From Perlabentimonas sp034003245 (GTDB taxonomy: Bacteria; Bacteroidota; Bacteroidia; Bacteroidales; Tenuifilaceae), in the NCBI GenBank assembly GCA_034003245.1, contig JAVEYY010000017.1, positions 19,346 to 83,345 of the forward strand: a stretch of 64,000 nucleotides of DNA, written 5' to 3'. The position numbers and the translations under genes are program-made. The notes under the pieces were generated by a model. That model was not told where the DNA came from, did not search any database, and saw only the letters and a program-made list of their open reading frames with translations. Positions within the stretch are counted from its first letter, which is position 1; each line of letters begins with the position of its first letter. Below are positions 23,833-33,542 of this stretch, in pieces.

Positions 23833-25692
23833 CTACTTCTGCCTTGCCAGACGGGCTATATGGTCACGGGGAATGGTGGTTCGGGGGATCTTAAAGTCGA
23901 ACCAGGTTTGCAAATCGAAATCTACTCCATTGCTGTGGATGTAGTTGTAGAGGGCCTTTACCAGCCCAGGGCCAAACAGCTCCGGATCGCTGCCTGCACG
24001 GTCGGTATGGCCACAGGCATTCTTGGCAAATGAGTTTGGGTTTGGGTTTGGGTCGATACGCTCAACACCATATTCATGGGGATTTTCCCCAATTGGGCTA
24101 TGCACAGTCATGGCAAACCGATGCCAGTAGGCGCTTTGCAATAGCTTGTTTTGGAATAGCTGCCTAACTATCTCCAGCGAGTCGATGGTTTCCTTGGCCG
24201 TTTGGGTAGGGAAGCCATACATCAGGTAGGCGTGGATAAGAATTCCAGCCTTGCGGAATGCTTTTGCGGCAGCCACCAGCTGCTCAATGGTTACGCCCTT
24301 CTGCATCTTTTGCAGCAGCCTATCGGACGCCACCTCGATGCCACCCGATACGGCAATACACCCCGATTTGGCCAGCAGAGAGCAAAGCTCGGGTGTAAAC
24401 GCTTTCTCGAATCGGACATTGGTCCACCAGGTAATACTCAACTTACGCTTAAGTATCTCCTCGGCCAGCTTCCGCAGAACGGCGGGTGCTGCCGCCTCAT
24501 CGACAAAATGGAAACCCCGTTGGCCAGTTTGCTCAACAATCGATTCGATGCGATCGCAAAGGATGGTGGCGTCGGCCGTGCTATATCGATTTATGTAGTC
24601 GAGCGTAACATCGCAGAATGCGCACCTATGCCAGTAACATCCGTGCGATAGGAACATCTTATTCCATCGTCCATTGCTCCAAAGGTTGTGCATTGGATTG
24701 GTGGTTTCGCAAACCGAGATGTAATCGGAAAGGGGTAACCCCTCGTACGATGGAGTGCCAACCTGCGAATGCTCAAAATCGGCCTCTGTGGCATTATTAA
24801 CAAATTTAACCTCTCCGCCCTCGAGGATAAATGTACGCGCTAAGGTTTTATCACCCTTTACTGTATGATTAAGAAGCTTCAGTAGGGGTAGCTCGCCATC
24901 GTCGAGGCAAACGAAATCGACCAAATCGAATAGCTTGGGCTCACTAAGGTCGCGCAGCTCGGTGCTCACAAATCCTCCACCCAAAACCACCTTAACGCTA
25001 GGGTGCTTTGCTTTAACGTGCAGCGAGCACCTTAACGCCATAAGCAGATTTCCGGGGAATGGTATGGAAAAACCTATAACCCTTGGGTTGTGCTTGCTTA
25101 TGCTATGGTCGAGCAGCTGCAGCATGGTTTGGGTAATGGGCGAGTCGCTCTTCAGCTCATCGAGCAGATGCTGGAAGTTAGAGGCATTAAGTCCTATGCT
25201 CTCGGCATATCGGCTAAAGCCAAAGCGGGAATCGATACACTCGGTGATAAAATCGCCAATATCCTCTATGAACAGCGTGGCCAAAAATTTGGCTTTATCC
25301 TGTATCCCATCTGAACCGAAATGACGGTTCAGGTTCTGCTGAATATTAAACCGGCCAGCCCTTGGTAGTGCTCCGTTTACAATTGAATGGGCAAAAGTTA
25401 AATCCTTCCCCTGAAGGAATGAAATGGCTGCATCAACATGTCGAAGGTAATCATCCTTTTGCTTTAGTATTCGCTGGGCATTGGGCGAAAGTTTGCTGCC
25501 AGCAACGCCATTGAAAAGTTGCTGTAAGCCCGATTTTGAAAAGATGCTGGTTATGCAGGCAATGCTCAGGTCGAGTTGAGCCACCCTAAAACCATGCTCC
25601 TCCAGAAAACCCTTTAAATTTGGGGTAGCTGGGTAGGGAGTATTTATCTGAATAAATGGGGGCGTGACTAGTAGCAGATCGACCTGTTCCAT
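23833..25692 (-). CDS. B12-binding-domain radical SAM protein
   Basis: A 619-residue cytoplasmic enzyme. The N-terminal part opens VDLLLVTPPFIQINTPYPATPNLKGFLEEHG, the Rossmann-like start of a cobalamin-binding domain (to about residue 330, with KVVLGGGFVSTELRD). The radical SAM barrel follows with cluster cysteines Cys352, Cys357 and Cys360 in HGCYWHRCAFCD. This is C-x4-C-x2-C instead of the usual C-x3-C-x2-C; a CYWxxC variant occurs in part of the family. Later blocks include GGIEVASDRLLQKMQKGVT and GILIHAYLMYGFP. The reaction is unknown. It is the last gene of the porW-porX-tsaE operon, 31 bases after tsaE. Confidence 0.85.
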   Translation of the reverse strand: MEQVDLLLVTPPFIQINTPYPATPNLKGFLEEHGFRVAQLDLSIACITSIFSKSGLQQLFNGVAGSKLSPNAQRILKQKDDYLRHVDAAISFLQGKDLTFAHSIVNGALPRAGRFNIQQNLNRHFGSDGIQDKAKFLATLFIEDIGDFITECIDSRFGFSRYAESIGLNASNFQHLLDELKSDSPITQTMLQLLDHSISKHNPRVIGFSIPFPGNLLMALRCSLHVKAKHPSVKVVLGGGFVSTELRDLSEPKLFDLVDFVCLDDGELPLLKLLNHTVKGDKTLARTFILEGGEVKFVNNATEADFEHSQVGTPSYEGLPLSDYISVCETTNPMHNLWSNGRWNKMFLSHGCYWHRCAFCDVTLDYINRYSTADATILCDRIESIVEQTGQRGFHFVDEAAAPAVLRKLAEEILKRKLSITWWTNVRFEKAFTPELCSLLAKSGCIAVSGGIEVASDRLLQKMQKGVTIEQLVAAAKAFRKAGILIHAYLMYGFPTQTAKETIDSLEIVRQLFQNKLLQSAYWHRFAMTVHSPIGENPHEYGVERIDPNPNPNSFAKNACGHTDRAGSDPELFGPGLVKALYNYIHSNGVDFDLQTWFDFKIPRTTIPRDHIARLARQK

Positions 25693-25723
25693 ACTTCTTT
25701 TTCAACGGGTGTACTTGTAGACG

Positions 25724-26149
25724 CTACTCCATTAGGCTTACTAGCCGGGTATCGTTGTCGATTACATCGATCTTAAAACGGATTACGCCCTCGGGGGGCA
25801 GGATGCTCTCGATAAGCTCGGGCCACTCTATAAGGCAGATACCGTGATCGGAGTAGAAGTACTCCTCGTATCCAAAGTCGAAAACCTCCTCGAGCTTATT
25901 AATGCGGTAAAAATCGAAATGAAAAACGGATTCGCCGGTTTCCGTTTTATACTCGTTGATAAGCGCAAAGGTTGGGCTAACAACTGTATCGTTAACGCCC
26001 ATGGCTTTACAAAGCGATTTTATGAGCGTGGTTTTGCCTGCCCCCATGCCACCATAAAGGCAAACAATTCGGTTTGGGTGTATCGACTGCAGGATTGTAG
26101 CGGCTGCATCATCTAACTCCTCTAGGCCTTTAACCTGTATTGTGTCCAT
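25724..26149 (-). CDS. tsaE: tRNA threonylcarbamoyladenosine biosynthesis ATPase TsaE
   Basis: A 141-residue cytoplasmic ATPase required with TsaB, TsaC and TsaD for the universal t6A37 modification of ANN-decoding tRNAs. It shows the Walker A motif YGGMGAGKTTLIKSL, the VVSPTFALINEY switch and the HFDFYRI strand, with the ICLIEWPEL segment near the end. The length is typical. It lies 5 bases after porX and 31 before the radical SAM gene, so this housekeeping gene is embedded in a T9SS operon. Confidence 0.95.
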   Translation of the reverse strand: MDTIQVKGLEELDDAAATILQSIHPNRIVCLYGGMGAGKTTLIKSLCKAMGVNDTVVSPTFALINEYKTETGESVFHFDFYRINKLEEVFDFGYEEYFYSDHGICLIEWPELIESILPPEGVIRFKIDVIDNDTRLVSLME

Positions 26150-26154
26150 AAATA

Positions 26155-27705
26155 TTAAATGGGCTTTAGCTCAATGTAAGGGATTAACATCTCCTCGATG
26201 GAGATACCGCCATGCTGAAAAGTATCGCGGTAATAGTTCACATAGTAGTTATAGTTATTGGGGTAGGCCAAAAAATCGTTGCCAAGGGCAAAGATAAACG
26301 ATGAGCTCACATTGGGCTTAGGCAAGTGAGCCTCCTCGGGCTTTCGAACCTCAAAAACCTCCTTGGGGTTGTAGTTTAGGTTTTTCCCTAGCTTATACCT
26401 AAGATTAGTAGATGTAGCCCTATCGCCCACCACTTTAATGGGGTGTTTAACCCGAACGGTCCCGTGATCGGTTGTGATTACCAGCCTTACCCCAAGTGTT
26501 GATGCCTCCTTAAGCAAAGCAAACAGCTCGGAGTGCTTAAACCAGCTACGGGTAAGCGAAAGATATGCGGCCTCGTCGGAGGCCAGCTGACGCATCATCT
26601 CCATCTCGGTGCGCGCATGTGAGATAACATCAATAAAATTGTAAACCAGAACCGAAAGCGGATTCTGCAGGGTTTGCTTTAGGTTGGCGCTAAGGGGTGA
26701 ATTGGACTTAATGGTGCTGGTTTTCTCGTAGTAAAACTTATAATTTTTCCCCAGGCGCTGTATTTGGTTGGCCAGCAGCTCCTCCTCAAACAGGTTCTTG
26801 CCTGTATCCTCCTCGTCGAAAACCCAGAGGTTGGGGTAAATTTGCTGAATCTCCTTGGGCATTAACCCTGAAAAGAGAGCATTGCGGGCATACTGTGTTG
26901 CTGTGGGTAAAATGCTGGAGTAAATAATCTCCTTCTCCACGCGCCAGTATGGTGCGAGTAGGCTCTGGATGGCCATCCACTGGTCGTACCGAAAGTTATC
27001 GACAAGCACCATCAACACCCTCTCGCCCTCGTCGATAGTTGGGAACACCAGGTTGCGCATGATATTATGCGACATCAGAGGCCGCTCGTCGGCAGCCGCC
27101 CCAAACCAGCTGAGGTAATTCGATTTGATAAACTTGCCAAACTCGTTGTTGGCCTCGGACATCTGCAAGGCAAACACCTCGGCAATACCCGTGTCGTTGG
27201 TTTCGGTAAGCTGAATACTCCACTGTGTGAGCTTACGATAGATGCTAACCCAATCGTCGAAGGTGCGCGCCATGCTGATCTGCATGCCCAGCTTCCCGAA
27301 AGCCTGCTGGTAGTCGGAGGTAGTTTTCTCGCTTACCAAGGTATGCTGGTGCACATGTTTTTTGATGGAGAGCAGTATTTGCTTTGGATTAACTGGCTTT
27401 ATGAGGTAATCGGCTATTTTGGCACCTACCGCCTGATCCATAATGCTCTCCTCCTCGCTCTTGGTTACCATCACCACGGGGAGATTGGGCTTGTGCTCCT
27501 TAATTCGGGCAAGGGTTTCGAGCCCCGATAAGCCCGGCATATTCTCATCTAAGAATACCAGATCGAAGTTTTGGTCGGCTACCATTTCAATGGCGTCCTC
27601 GCCATTGGTGGCGGTGGTCACCTTGTACTCGCGTTGCTCAAGAAAAATGATGTGGGCCTTAAGCAAATCTATCTCGTCATCAACCCATAGTATTGAAACT
27701 GCCAT
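26155..27705 (-). CDS. porX: T9SS response regulator and PglZ phosphatase PorX
   Basis: A 516-residue cytoplasmic protein: a CheY-like receiver (1-120) with Asp9/Asp10, phospho-acceptor Asp53 in VFLDENMPG and Lys in YLIKPVNP; a helical linker; and a PglZ/alkaline-phosphatase domain from about residue 200 with the nucleophile-bearing SILPTATQYARNALFSGLMP and the metal-site ITTDHGTVR. PorX regulates type IX secretion gene expression and binds PorL in Porphyromonas; its phosphatase acts on oligonucleotides and nucleotide second messengers in studied cases. The partner kinase PorY is not in this window. It follows porW by 5 bases, so the two are coupled. Confidence 0.96.
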   Translation of the reverse strand: MAVSILWVDDEIDLLKAHIIFLEQREYKVTTATNGEDAIEMVADQNFDLVFLDENMPGLSGLETLARIKEHKPNLPVVMVTKSEEESIMDQAVGAKIADYLIKPVNPKQILLSIKKHVHQHTLVSEKTTSDYQQAFGKLGMQISMARTFDDWVSIYRKLTQWSIQLTETNDTGIAEVFALQMSEANNEFGKFIKSNYLSWFGAAADERPLMSHNIMRNLVFPTIDEGERVLMVLVDNFRYDQWMAIQSLLAPYWRVEKEIIYSSILPTATQYARNALFSGLMPKEIQQIYPNLWVFDEEDTGKNLFEEELLANQIQRLGKNYKFYYEKTSTIKSNSPLSANLKQTLQNPLSVLVYNFIDVISHARTEMEMMRQLASDEAAYLSLTRSWFKHSELFALLKEASTLGVRLVITTDHGTVRVKHPIKVVGDRATSTNLRYKLGKNLNYNPKEVFEVRKPEEAHLPKPNVSSSFIFALGNDFLAYPNNYNYYVNYYRDTFQHGGISIEEMLIPYIELKPI

Positions 27706-27710
27706 AATGC

Positions 27711-30392
27711 TTACTTTAAGTAGTTTTCCCTGAAGAAATTCAGATAGCCCGCCACCGATTTATCATTAAGCAGCAGATCCAAGTTTTTGCGGCTGATCAC
27801 AGCAAAGCTATAATCGTTCGGCGATACGCTGCCCATCAAGCCCTGCTCGGCGCTGGCTTTGGTAAAATATTGCATTGCCTCGGTTTGCGTTTTGAAGGGT
27901 TCAACCAGTATTAGCTCCACAAAACTTGTAAGTTCTCGGCTAGTAACATTCAGGTTTAGGTTGATATAATTATCGACATTAAACGAAACCAAGTTGAATC
28001 GAAGCTGATTCAATGGGGCGTTCTTGGGCACTATTGCAATAAAAATATGCTCACCCTCGGGCTTGCTGTAAATAGCCGCAGGAGCTGCTTGCACTCCAGG
28101 TTTTCTATCAGCAGAAATTTCACCGTCCTTACCCGAAGCGAGCTGCAGCTCGCGGCTCTCGACAAGAGCCAGAATGGTTGCTGCCGACTTGCCCACATCG
28201 GTTTGGGGGTACAGCTCAATTACCTTGGCCAGCTCTAGCTTATACTCCCGAATATTGCCCGACTTGCCAACACACTGCGCTATGATAAACTGGAACTTAG
28301 GCGATAAATCCGAATCCTTATGGCGAGTCAATCCCTCGTTAGCTCTTCGGGTGGCCTCGGCACAATTTCCTTGCTGAAATAGCTCAAAGGTTTTTTGGTA
28401 GTAATCCTCGCGTTCTCTAATCTCGCGCTGCAAGTTTTCGATATAATTGGGGTTGCTAAGCATTAGAGCGTAAGTACTGCTTGGAAATCCAGAGATAAGT
28501 GCTTGCTTATACCTCTCCATTTCGACAGGTTGCTGATTAAAACGGGCAATCTGGTAGAGGTTGTACAAGGCCATAAGTGTGTAGTTGCTCTGAGGGTATC
28601 GAGCCGGTAGCAGCTCGTAGGCTTTAACCGCTTCGCGAAGATCCTTAAGGTCGTTTTGGTATACCTCGCCCACCCTGAACAAAGCCTCCTGGATTCGCTG
28701 ATGCGATAAATCGAGAAGGGAGTCGGTTAATGGGAGATCTTGCAGGTAGAACTCCCGGCTCTTATTGTCGAGCACTTTGGCGGGAGCTCCCGTTGTATCG
28801 GTTGCGACTTGCGCTATGGTAGTGGTTTGGTCAAGCGATTCTCGCTTATTAACCCGGCGCCAGTTATCCTCAAGTTTTCGTCTACCCCACCGCATCTGAA
28901 ACTCTGAAAGGCCATAGCTCAACGACGACTGGTTATAGAAGTACCAGCTTCCCTCCTGCGTGGTGGTTGTTCGTCCGCGCTGCATTTGCTGAAACTGCGA
29001 AAACCTATCGCGCCCCTCCTGCTCCTCTTGTTTTAGCTTATCCTCCTGCTCCCGGATGGCCTTAATTTGCTCGGCAATAATAGCATCCCTATCGCGGGGC
29101 GACATGGCCGCAATGCGCAGCAAGCTATCCTCGGTTGAAACAACATTCAAATTCTCGACCAGCTTGTTTAAGTTCTTTGTTTTTATCTCCAGCTCGTGGT
29201 AGCCGGGGAAATCGGAGTCGAGTGCGTTGTATGAGCTATCGTAGTAAGCTTGGCTCTTGGTGTAATCGGGTTTGGAAAAAAAGTAATTGGCCAGGATTAA
29301 GTAGGAAAGTCCTTTCTGGTGGTTGTTCTTTACGCTTTTCTTTGCCGAAAGCTGATAGTACTCAATAGCCTTATCGGTATTTCCGCGAGCTTGCTCAATA
29401 TTGCCAAGGGCATAGTAAATCTGATCGAGATACTCTACGTTTTTCTCATCGCTTGCCATTTTGTTAAGAGCTCTAATCATCTCCTGCCCGCTACCTCCGC
29501 CCTGGAAGTTTGATGCCATATTAACTCTGGCATTAAAACTCTTTTCGTACGTTGGGTTGGACTTTAGAACCTTGCGGAAATAGTTGTTAGATTCGGCAAA
29601 CTTTCGCTGTTGCTGGTATAGCTGTCCTAGAATAAAGCTATATCGAACTTTATGCTCCTTGTTGGGAGCATTGGGCAACGCCCTTTCAAGGTGTTTTATG
29701 GTAAGCTCAACATTTTCCTGCTTTTGGTACAAAAACGCCCAGCTCGACTCGAGCAGATGCGAGAAGTACTTAGATTTTGGATATCGTCGATTGGTTGCCA
29801 TTCCCCGTAACCTATCCTCGGCGGCCACAAAATCGTTGGAGAGAATGTCCATACGGGCAAGCCAAACCTGCGATTCGAACCAGATTGGTGTTTCAGGGAA
29901 TTGAACCAGATTGTACTCAAGGGTCATACGTGCCTCATCGTAGGCACCTTTCCAAACGCGCGCCTTACCAACCAACAGCCATCCTTCGCGGACCCATCGC
30001 ACAAACTCGTTCTGATTGTAAAACTGGCGCTCCTTGGGAGACTGAACACCCCTTTTTCGCTCAGGTTTAATGGTTATAGAGTGCCGACTAATCATATCGG
30101 TACACTTGGTAATAGCCCTGTCCATATCGCCACCCACCATGCTAACCACCTGCTTGTCGCCTAAAAGCAATACGGGTAATGGAAATGTATAGTTGTAGTT
30201 GTAGTTATTCTCGGCCCTATTTAGGGCAATGTTATAGCTTTCGTTGGCATTGAAAAAGTAGTTGTACTTAGCCGTAACATTATGGAAGGCTCTAGAGGCT
30301 GGAGTATTCTTTTGGGTAGAGCATCCAGCAACAACAATAGCTATTAAAAAAAATAGAGTAAATGTAGGTTTGATTGGCCTGATTATCTTCAT
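27711..30392 (-). CDS. porW: T9SS TPR lipoprotein PorW/SprE
   Basis: An 893-residue outer-membrane lipoprotein: signal peptide with lipobox VVAGC (Cys24), the family start STQKNTPASRAFHNVTAKYNYFFN, a long run of tetratricopeptide repeats (about 130-480), a charged coiled-coil with KAIREQEDKLKQEEQEGRDR, the WYFYNQSSLSYGLSEFQMRWGRRKLEDNW core block, further TPRs and a C-terminal domain ending FFRENYLK. PorW (SprE in gliding Flavobacteria) is essential for the T9SS and links outer-membrane components to the PorLM/GldLM motor. It is the first gene of the porW-porX-tsaE-radical SAM operon. No consensus -7 box was found upstream. Confidence 0.95.
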   Translation of the reverse strand: MKIIRPIKPTFTLFFLIAIVVAGCSTQKNTPASRAFHNVTAKYNYFFNANESYNIALNRAENNYNYNYTFPLPVLLLGDKQVVSMVGGDMDRAITKCTDMISRHSITIKPERKRGVQSPKERQFYNQNEFVRWVREGWLLVGKARVWKGAYDEARMTLEYNLVQFPETPIWFESQVWLARMDILSNDFVAAEDRLRGMATNRRYPKSKYFSHLLESSWAFLYQKQENVELTIKHLERALPNAPNKEHKVRYSFILGQLYQQQRKFAESNNYFRKVLKSNPTYEKSFNARVNMASNFQGGGSGQEMIRALNKMASDEKNVEYLDQIYYALGNIEQARGNTDKAIEYYQLSAKKSVKNNHQKGLSYLILANYFFSKPDYTKSQAYYDSSYNALDSDFPGYHELEIKTKNLNKLVENLNVVSTEDSLLRIAAMSPRDRDAIIAEQIKAIREQEDKLKQEEQEGRDRFSQFQQMQRGRTTTTQEGSWYFYNQSSLSYGLSEFQMRWGRRKLEDNWRRVNKRESLDQTTTIAQVATDTTGAPAKVLDNKSREFYLQDLPLTDSLLDLSHQRIQEALFRVGEVYQNDLKDLREAVKAYELLPARYPQSNYTLMALYNLYQIARFNQQPVEMERYKQALISGFPSSTYALMLSNPNYIENLQREIREREDYYQKTFELFQQGNCAEATRRANEGLTRHKDSDLSPKFQFIIAQCVGKSGNIREYKLELAKVIELYPQTDVGKSAATILALVESRELQLASGKDGEISADRKPGVQAAPAAIYSKPEGEHIFIAIVPKNAPLNQLRFNLVSFNVDNYINLNLNVTSRELTSFVELILVEPFKTQTEAMQYFTKASAEQGLMGSVSPNDYSFAVISRKNLDLLLNDKSVAGYLNFFRENYLK

Positions 30393-30614
30393 TAAACAAT
30401 ATCTATTGATAAAGAAACTGGATTACGCTTAAGTTATTATTTTGAACTTGCTAAATTACGCAAAAAAGAGCGGAAACAATAGAGCCTTAAAAATATGATA
30501 AGCCATTGGCATGTAATGAACTTGATGTTAAGGTTTTTTGGACAAATCCAACAATTTGAATACTTTTACTGTGGTAACCAACAGCTGATCCTATAATTTT
30601 TGCCCCAATACTTT

Positions 30615-30622
30615 TATCTTTG
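30615..30622 (+). promoter_or_regulatory. TAnnTTTG -7 box
   Basis: TATCTTTG matches TAnnTTTG and ends 33 bases before the ATG at 30656. An alternative in-frame TTG start at 30620 falls inside it and is therefore rejected. Confidence 0.5.
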
Positions 30623-30655
30623 CATTTACTAAAATTAACCTCTGCTAAAAAAAGA

Positions 30656-33445
30656 ATGCCCATTAAAACGATGAAAAAGAAACTGCTTTACCCCCTTATT
30701 GGTCTTTTTGCTCTTCTGGTTATAGCCGTTTCGATACTTTTAATTACCCGCAAAAGCAGTAAAGAGTCGTCGGATGCCATAAGGGCAATCCCAATTGATG
30801 CGGCAGTGGTTATTAGAATTAATAGTATCTCGGAAATTGCAGATCAGCTGTATGGAAAAAACTCCTTTTGGAATGCTCTTGGCAGCTTTTCGCTTGTGTC
30901 GCAGGTAAACGATTTTTTTGAGTATTCTCAACAAAACCTTAAGCAATCGTCCCTTTTCGAGCAGGTTGTACTTACAAATCAAGTTTTTATTTCGGTGCAT
31001 GGTGTGGGTAAAGGAACCCCTGCAACCCTATTCTTAACAAATATTCCCGAACGGTTAAAACCAGCTGACATAAGCGTTCTTGCTGCGGATCTTATTACCG
31101 ATCAATACCGCGTAGAAGAGAAAGAGTACAACGGGGCAAGAATATTTACCGCAACCCACAAAACCGATGAAACAGCGAATAGTTTTTCCTTTGCTATCCA
31201 CTTAAATGTGGTGAGCTTTAGCCAATCGCTACATCTGGTAGAATCAGCTGTGGGGCAGCTGGGAAGCGGCGTGTCGCTAATCAACGATAAAGCCTTTGTA
31301 GATGCAATAAGTACTGCTGGAACAAAAATTAACCTAAATGTTCTGGTTAATCACGCAAAAATTCCAGCAGCATTCTCATTGCAAATCCATCCCAGTCAAA
31401 GGAGTGGTTTTGAATGGTTGGCAAATACATCGCGTTGGACCGAACTTGACCTATCGGTGAAAGATGATGCTTTTTACCTAAATGGGTTTGCACAAGTTTC
31501 CGATTCAATAAACAGCTTCTACCGGGTTTTCGCCAAGCAGAAGCCCGTAAAAATTGGTGTTACCAGGGTGCTGCCAGCACAAACCGCTGCTTTTATTACC
31601 CTTGGAATTTCGAACCTTACCAACTACCTCTCCTCGTACCGCGAGTTTTTAGAGAAGAAAGGTTCGTTAAATGCTTATAACGTTAAGATTAACCGTTTCA
31701 ATCAAGCCGTTGGGTTCAATATTGCCGAGCTATACTCCTCGTTCTTTGGAACTGAGCTGGCACTTACATACATCCCCTTTGAGGGTGAAAAATACGGCGA
31801 TTGCTGGTTTGTTGTTGCCGAAGCGCAAAGCCAAAGTCTAGCCCGACAGGAGCTAACGCAGGCTATTGAAAAGTATGCTCGCAAAAGCAACCTGTCGAGC
31901 CGATCGTTTGAGAAAGATTTCGCCGTCGATAGGGAAAAGTCGGTTAAAATTTACAAGTTTCCCCTCAGCGGGATGCACACAAATCTCTTTGGCGGGATGT
32001 TTGAGATTGCCAACGATCAGTACTTTACCTTTATCGACTCGTATGTGGTTTTTGGATCTTCGGTTGAATCCCTCTCGCGCCTTATCCTTGCAAACATCCA
32101 TAACAAGCAGCTGGCTGTGGAGCAGAGTTTTGTGGAGTTCTCACAGAGTCTTGCCACCGAATCGAACTTCACCGCATTTATCAGCCCAGCAAAAGCCGAG
32201 GTGCTGTATGGACAAATTCTGCAACCATCAACTGCAGCCCGAATCCTGTCGAGAACCGAAGCCGTTAGCAAAATCCAGGGAGTTGCACTACAGCTAACCG
32301 GTGGCAAAAAGATGATTTTCAACAATATTGCTACACGATACACCCCATACTCTGTTGACGCTCCGCAAACAGTTTGGGAATCGCGGCTCGACACAATAAT
32401 CACAATGAAACCACAGCTTGTGATTAACCACAATACGCAGAATCGCGAAATCTTTGTGCAGGACATCAAAAACAATATCTACCTTATAAATGATATTGGA
32501 CGTGTGCTTTGGCGCCGACCACTACCTGAGCCCATCCTGGGCGAGGTGAACCAGGTTGATGTGTTCCGAAACGGGCGATTGCAGTACATTTTCAACACGC
32601 GTTCGCACCTATACTTAATCGATCGGAACGGTAACAACGTTTCGGGTTTCCCGGTTGTGCTCCGCTCGTCAGCCACCAATCCTGTTGCGGTTTTCGATTA
32701 CGACAACAACCGCGATTACCGATTCTTTATTGCTGGAGAGGATAGAAGCATACTGGTATATAATCGCCAGGGTAATATTGTAACTGGCTGGGATTTTGAT
32801 AAAACCGAGAAACATGTTACTCAGCCCATTCAGCATTTCCAGCATGGAGGACGAGATTACATTGTTTTTGCCGATGCCAATAGGCTTTACTTTCTGGATC
32901 GACGAGGGAATGAGCGTATCCGCTTATCGCAGATATTCGCCAAAGCTCCTCATAGCAGCATTGCACTCGAAACAACATCGAATAGGGCCACCCGATTTGT
33001 AACCACCGACACTCTTGGCGTTGTAAAGTTTATTTCGACCGATGGAATGATACAGGATAAGCTAGTAAAATCGGTAAGCCCAAATCATTTCTTCGATTTT
33101 CAGGATGTGGATGCCGATGGAAGCAACGACTTTATCCTCCTCGACGGGAATGAGCTTAGCGTATACAAATCCGATGGGAAACTGCTATTTTCGACCAAGT
33201 TTAAGGACGAACCGCTGCCCAATGTTTTCTACTTTCATTTTGGCGCTAGGGATCGAAAGCTGGGAGTAACCTGTCCCGAATCGTCGCAGATATTCCTGAT
33301 AAACGGCGATGGTTCGCTATACAAGGGATTCCCACTAAAAGGGATAACACCCTTTAGCATTGGCCGATTTGCCAATACCAAGTCGACGTTTAATCTAATA
33401 ACCGGATCACGATCGGGGTATGTGCTCAACTACGCGGTGCAGTAA
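30656..33445 (+). CDS. membrane-anchored protein with C-terminal propeller-like repeats; unknown function
   Basis: A 929-residue protein from the ATG at 30656 (an ATG at 30671 is also possible). One N-terminal TM helix (LYPLIGLFALLVIAVSILLI) anchors a large extracytoplasmic part. Residues 45-560 are an alpha/beta region of the kind seen in DUF3352-like proteins (IPIDAAVVIRINSISEIADQL at its start). Residues 580-925 hold repeated YLIDRNGNNVSGFPVV and ILVYNRQGNIVTGWDF units, a beta-propeller like PQQ or FG-GAP repeats. It is divergent from porW with 263 bases between the two starts. Function is unknown; its place beside T9SS genes is suggestive only. Confidence 0.8.
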   Translation: MPIKTMKKKLLYPLIGLFALLVIAVSILLITRKSSKESSDAIRAIPIDAAVVIRINSISEIADQLYGKNSFWNALGSFSLVSQVNDFFEYSQQNLKQSSLFEQVVLTNQVFISVHGVGKGTPATLFLTNIPERLKPADISVLAADLITDQYRVEEKEYNGARIFTATHKTDETANSFSFAIHLNVVSFSQSLHLVESAVGQLGSGVSLINDKAFVDAISTAGTKINLNVLVNHAKIPAAFSLQIHPSQRSGFEWLANTSRWTELDLSVKDDAFYLNGFAQVSDSINSFYRVFAKQKPVKIGVTRVLPAQTAAFITLGISNLTNYLSSYREFLEKKGSLNAYNVKINRFNQAVGFNIAELYSSFFGTELALTYIPFEGEKYGDCWFVVAEAQSQSLARQELTQAIEKYARKSNLSSRSFEKDFAVDREKSVKIYKFPLSGMHTNLFGGMFEIANDQYFTFIDSYVVFGSSVESLSRLILANIHNKQLAVEQSFVEFSQSLATESNFTAFISPAKAEVLYGQILQPSTAARILSRTEAVSKIQGVALQLTGGKKMIFNNIATRYTPYSVDAPQTVWESRLDTIITMKPQLVINHNTQNREIFVQDIKNNIYLINDIGRVLWRRPLPEPILGEVNQVDVFRNGRLQYIFNTRSHLYLIDRNGNNVSGFPVVLRSSATNPVAVFDYDNNRDYRFFIAGEDRSILVYNRQGNIVTGWDFDKTEKHVTQPIQHFQHGGRDYIVFADANRLYFLDRRGNERIRLSQIFAKAPHSSIALETTSNRATRFVTTDTLGVVKFISTDGMIQDKLVKSVSPNHFFDFQDVDADGSNDFILLDGNELSVYKSDGKLLFSTKFKDEPLPNVFYFHFGARDRKLGVTCPESSQIFLINGDGSLYKGFPLKGITPFSIGRFANTKSTFNLITGSRSGYVLNYAVQ

Positions 33446-33496
33446 ATTTATCACTTTTTAGCTGCATGGCATTCAAATAAATAGTGGGTGTTTACC

Positions 33497-33504
33497 TAAC
33501 TTTG
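33497..33504 (+). promoter_or_regulatory. TAnnTTTG -7 box for the DUF4834-gldA operon
   Basis: TAACTTTG matches TAnnTTTG, 38 bases upstream of the DUF4834 start. Confidence 0.45.
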
Positions 33505-33542
33505 CTCTGTATTGATTATAGTAACTTATCACAATCATTAAT

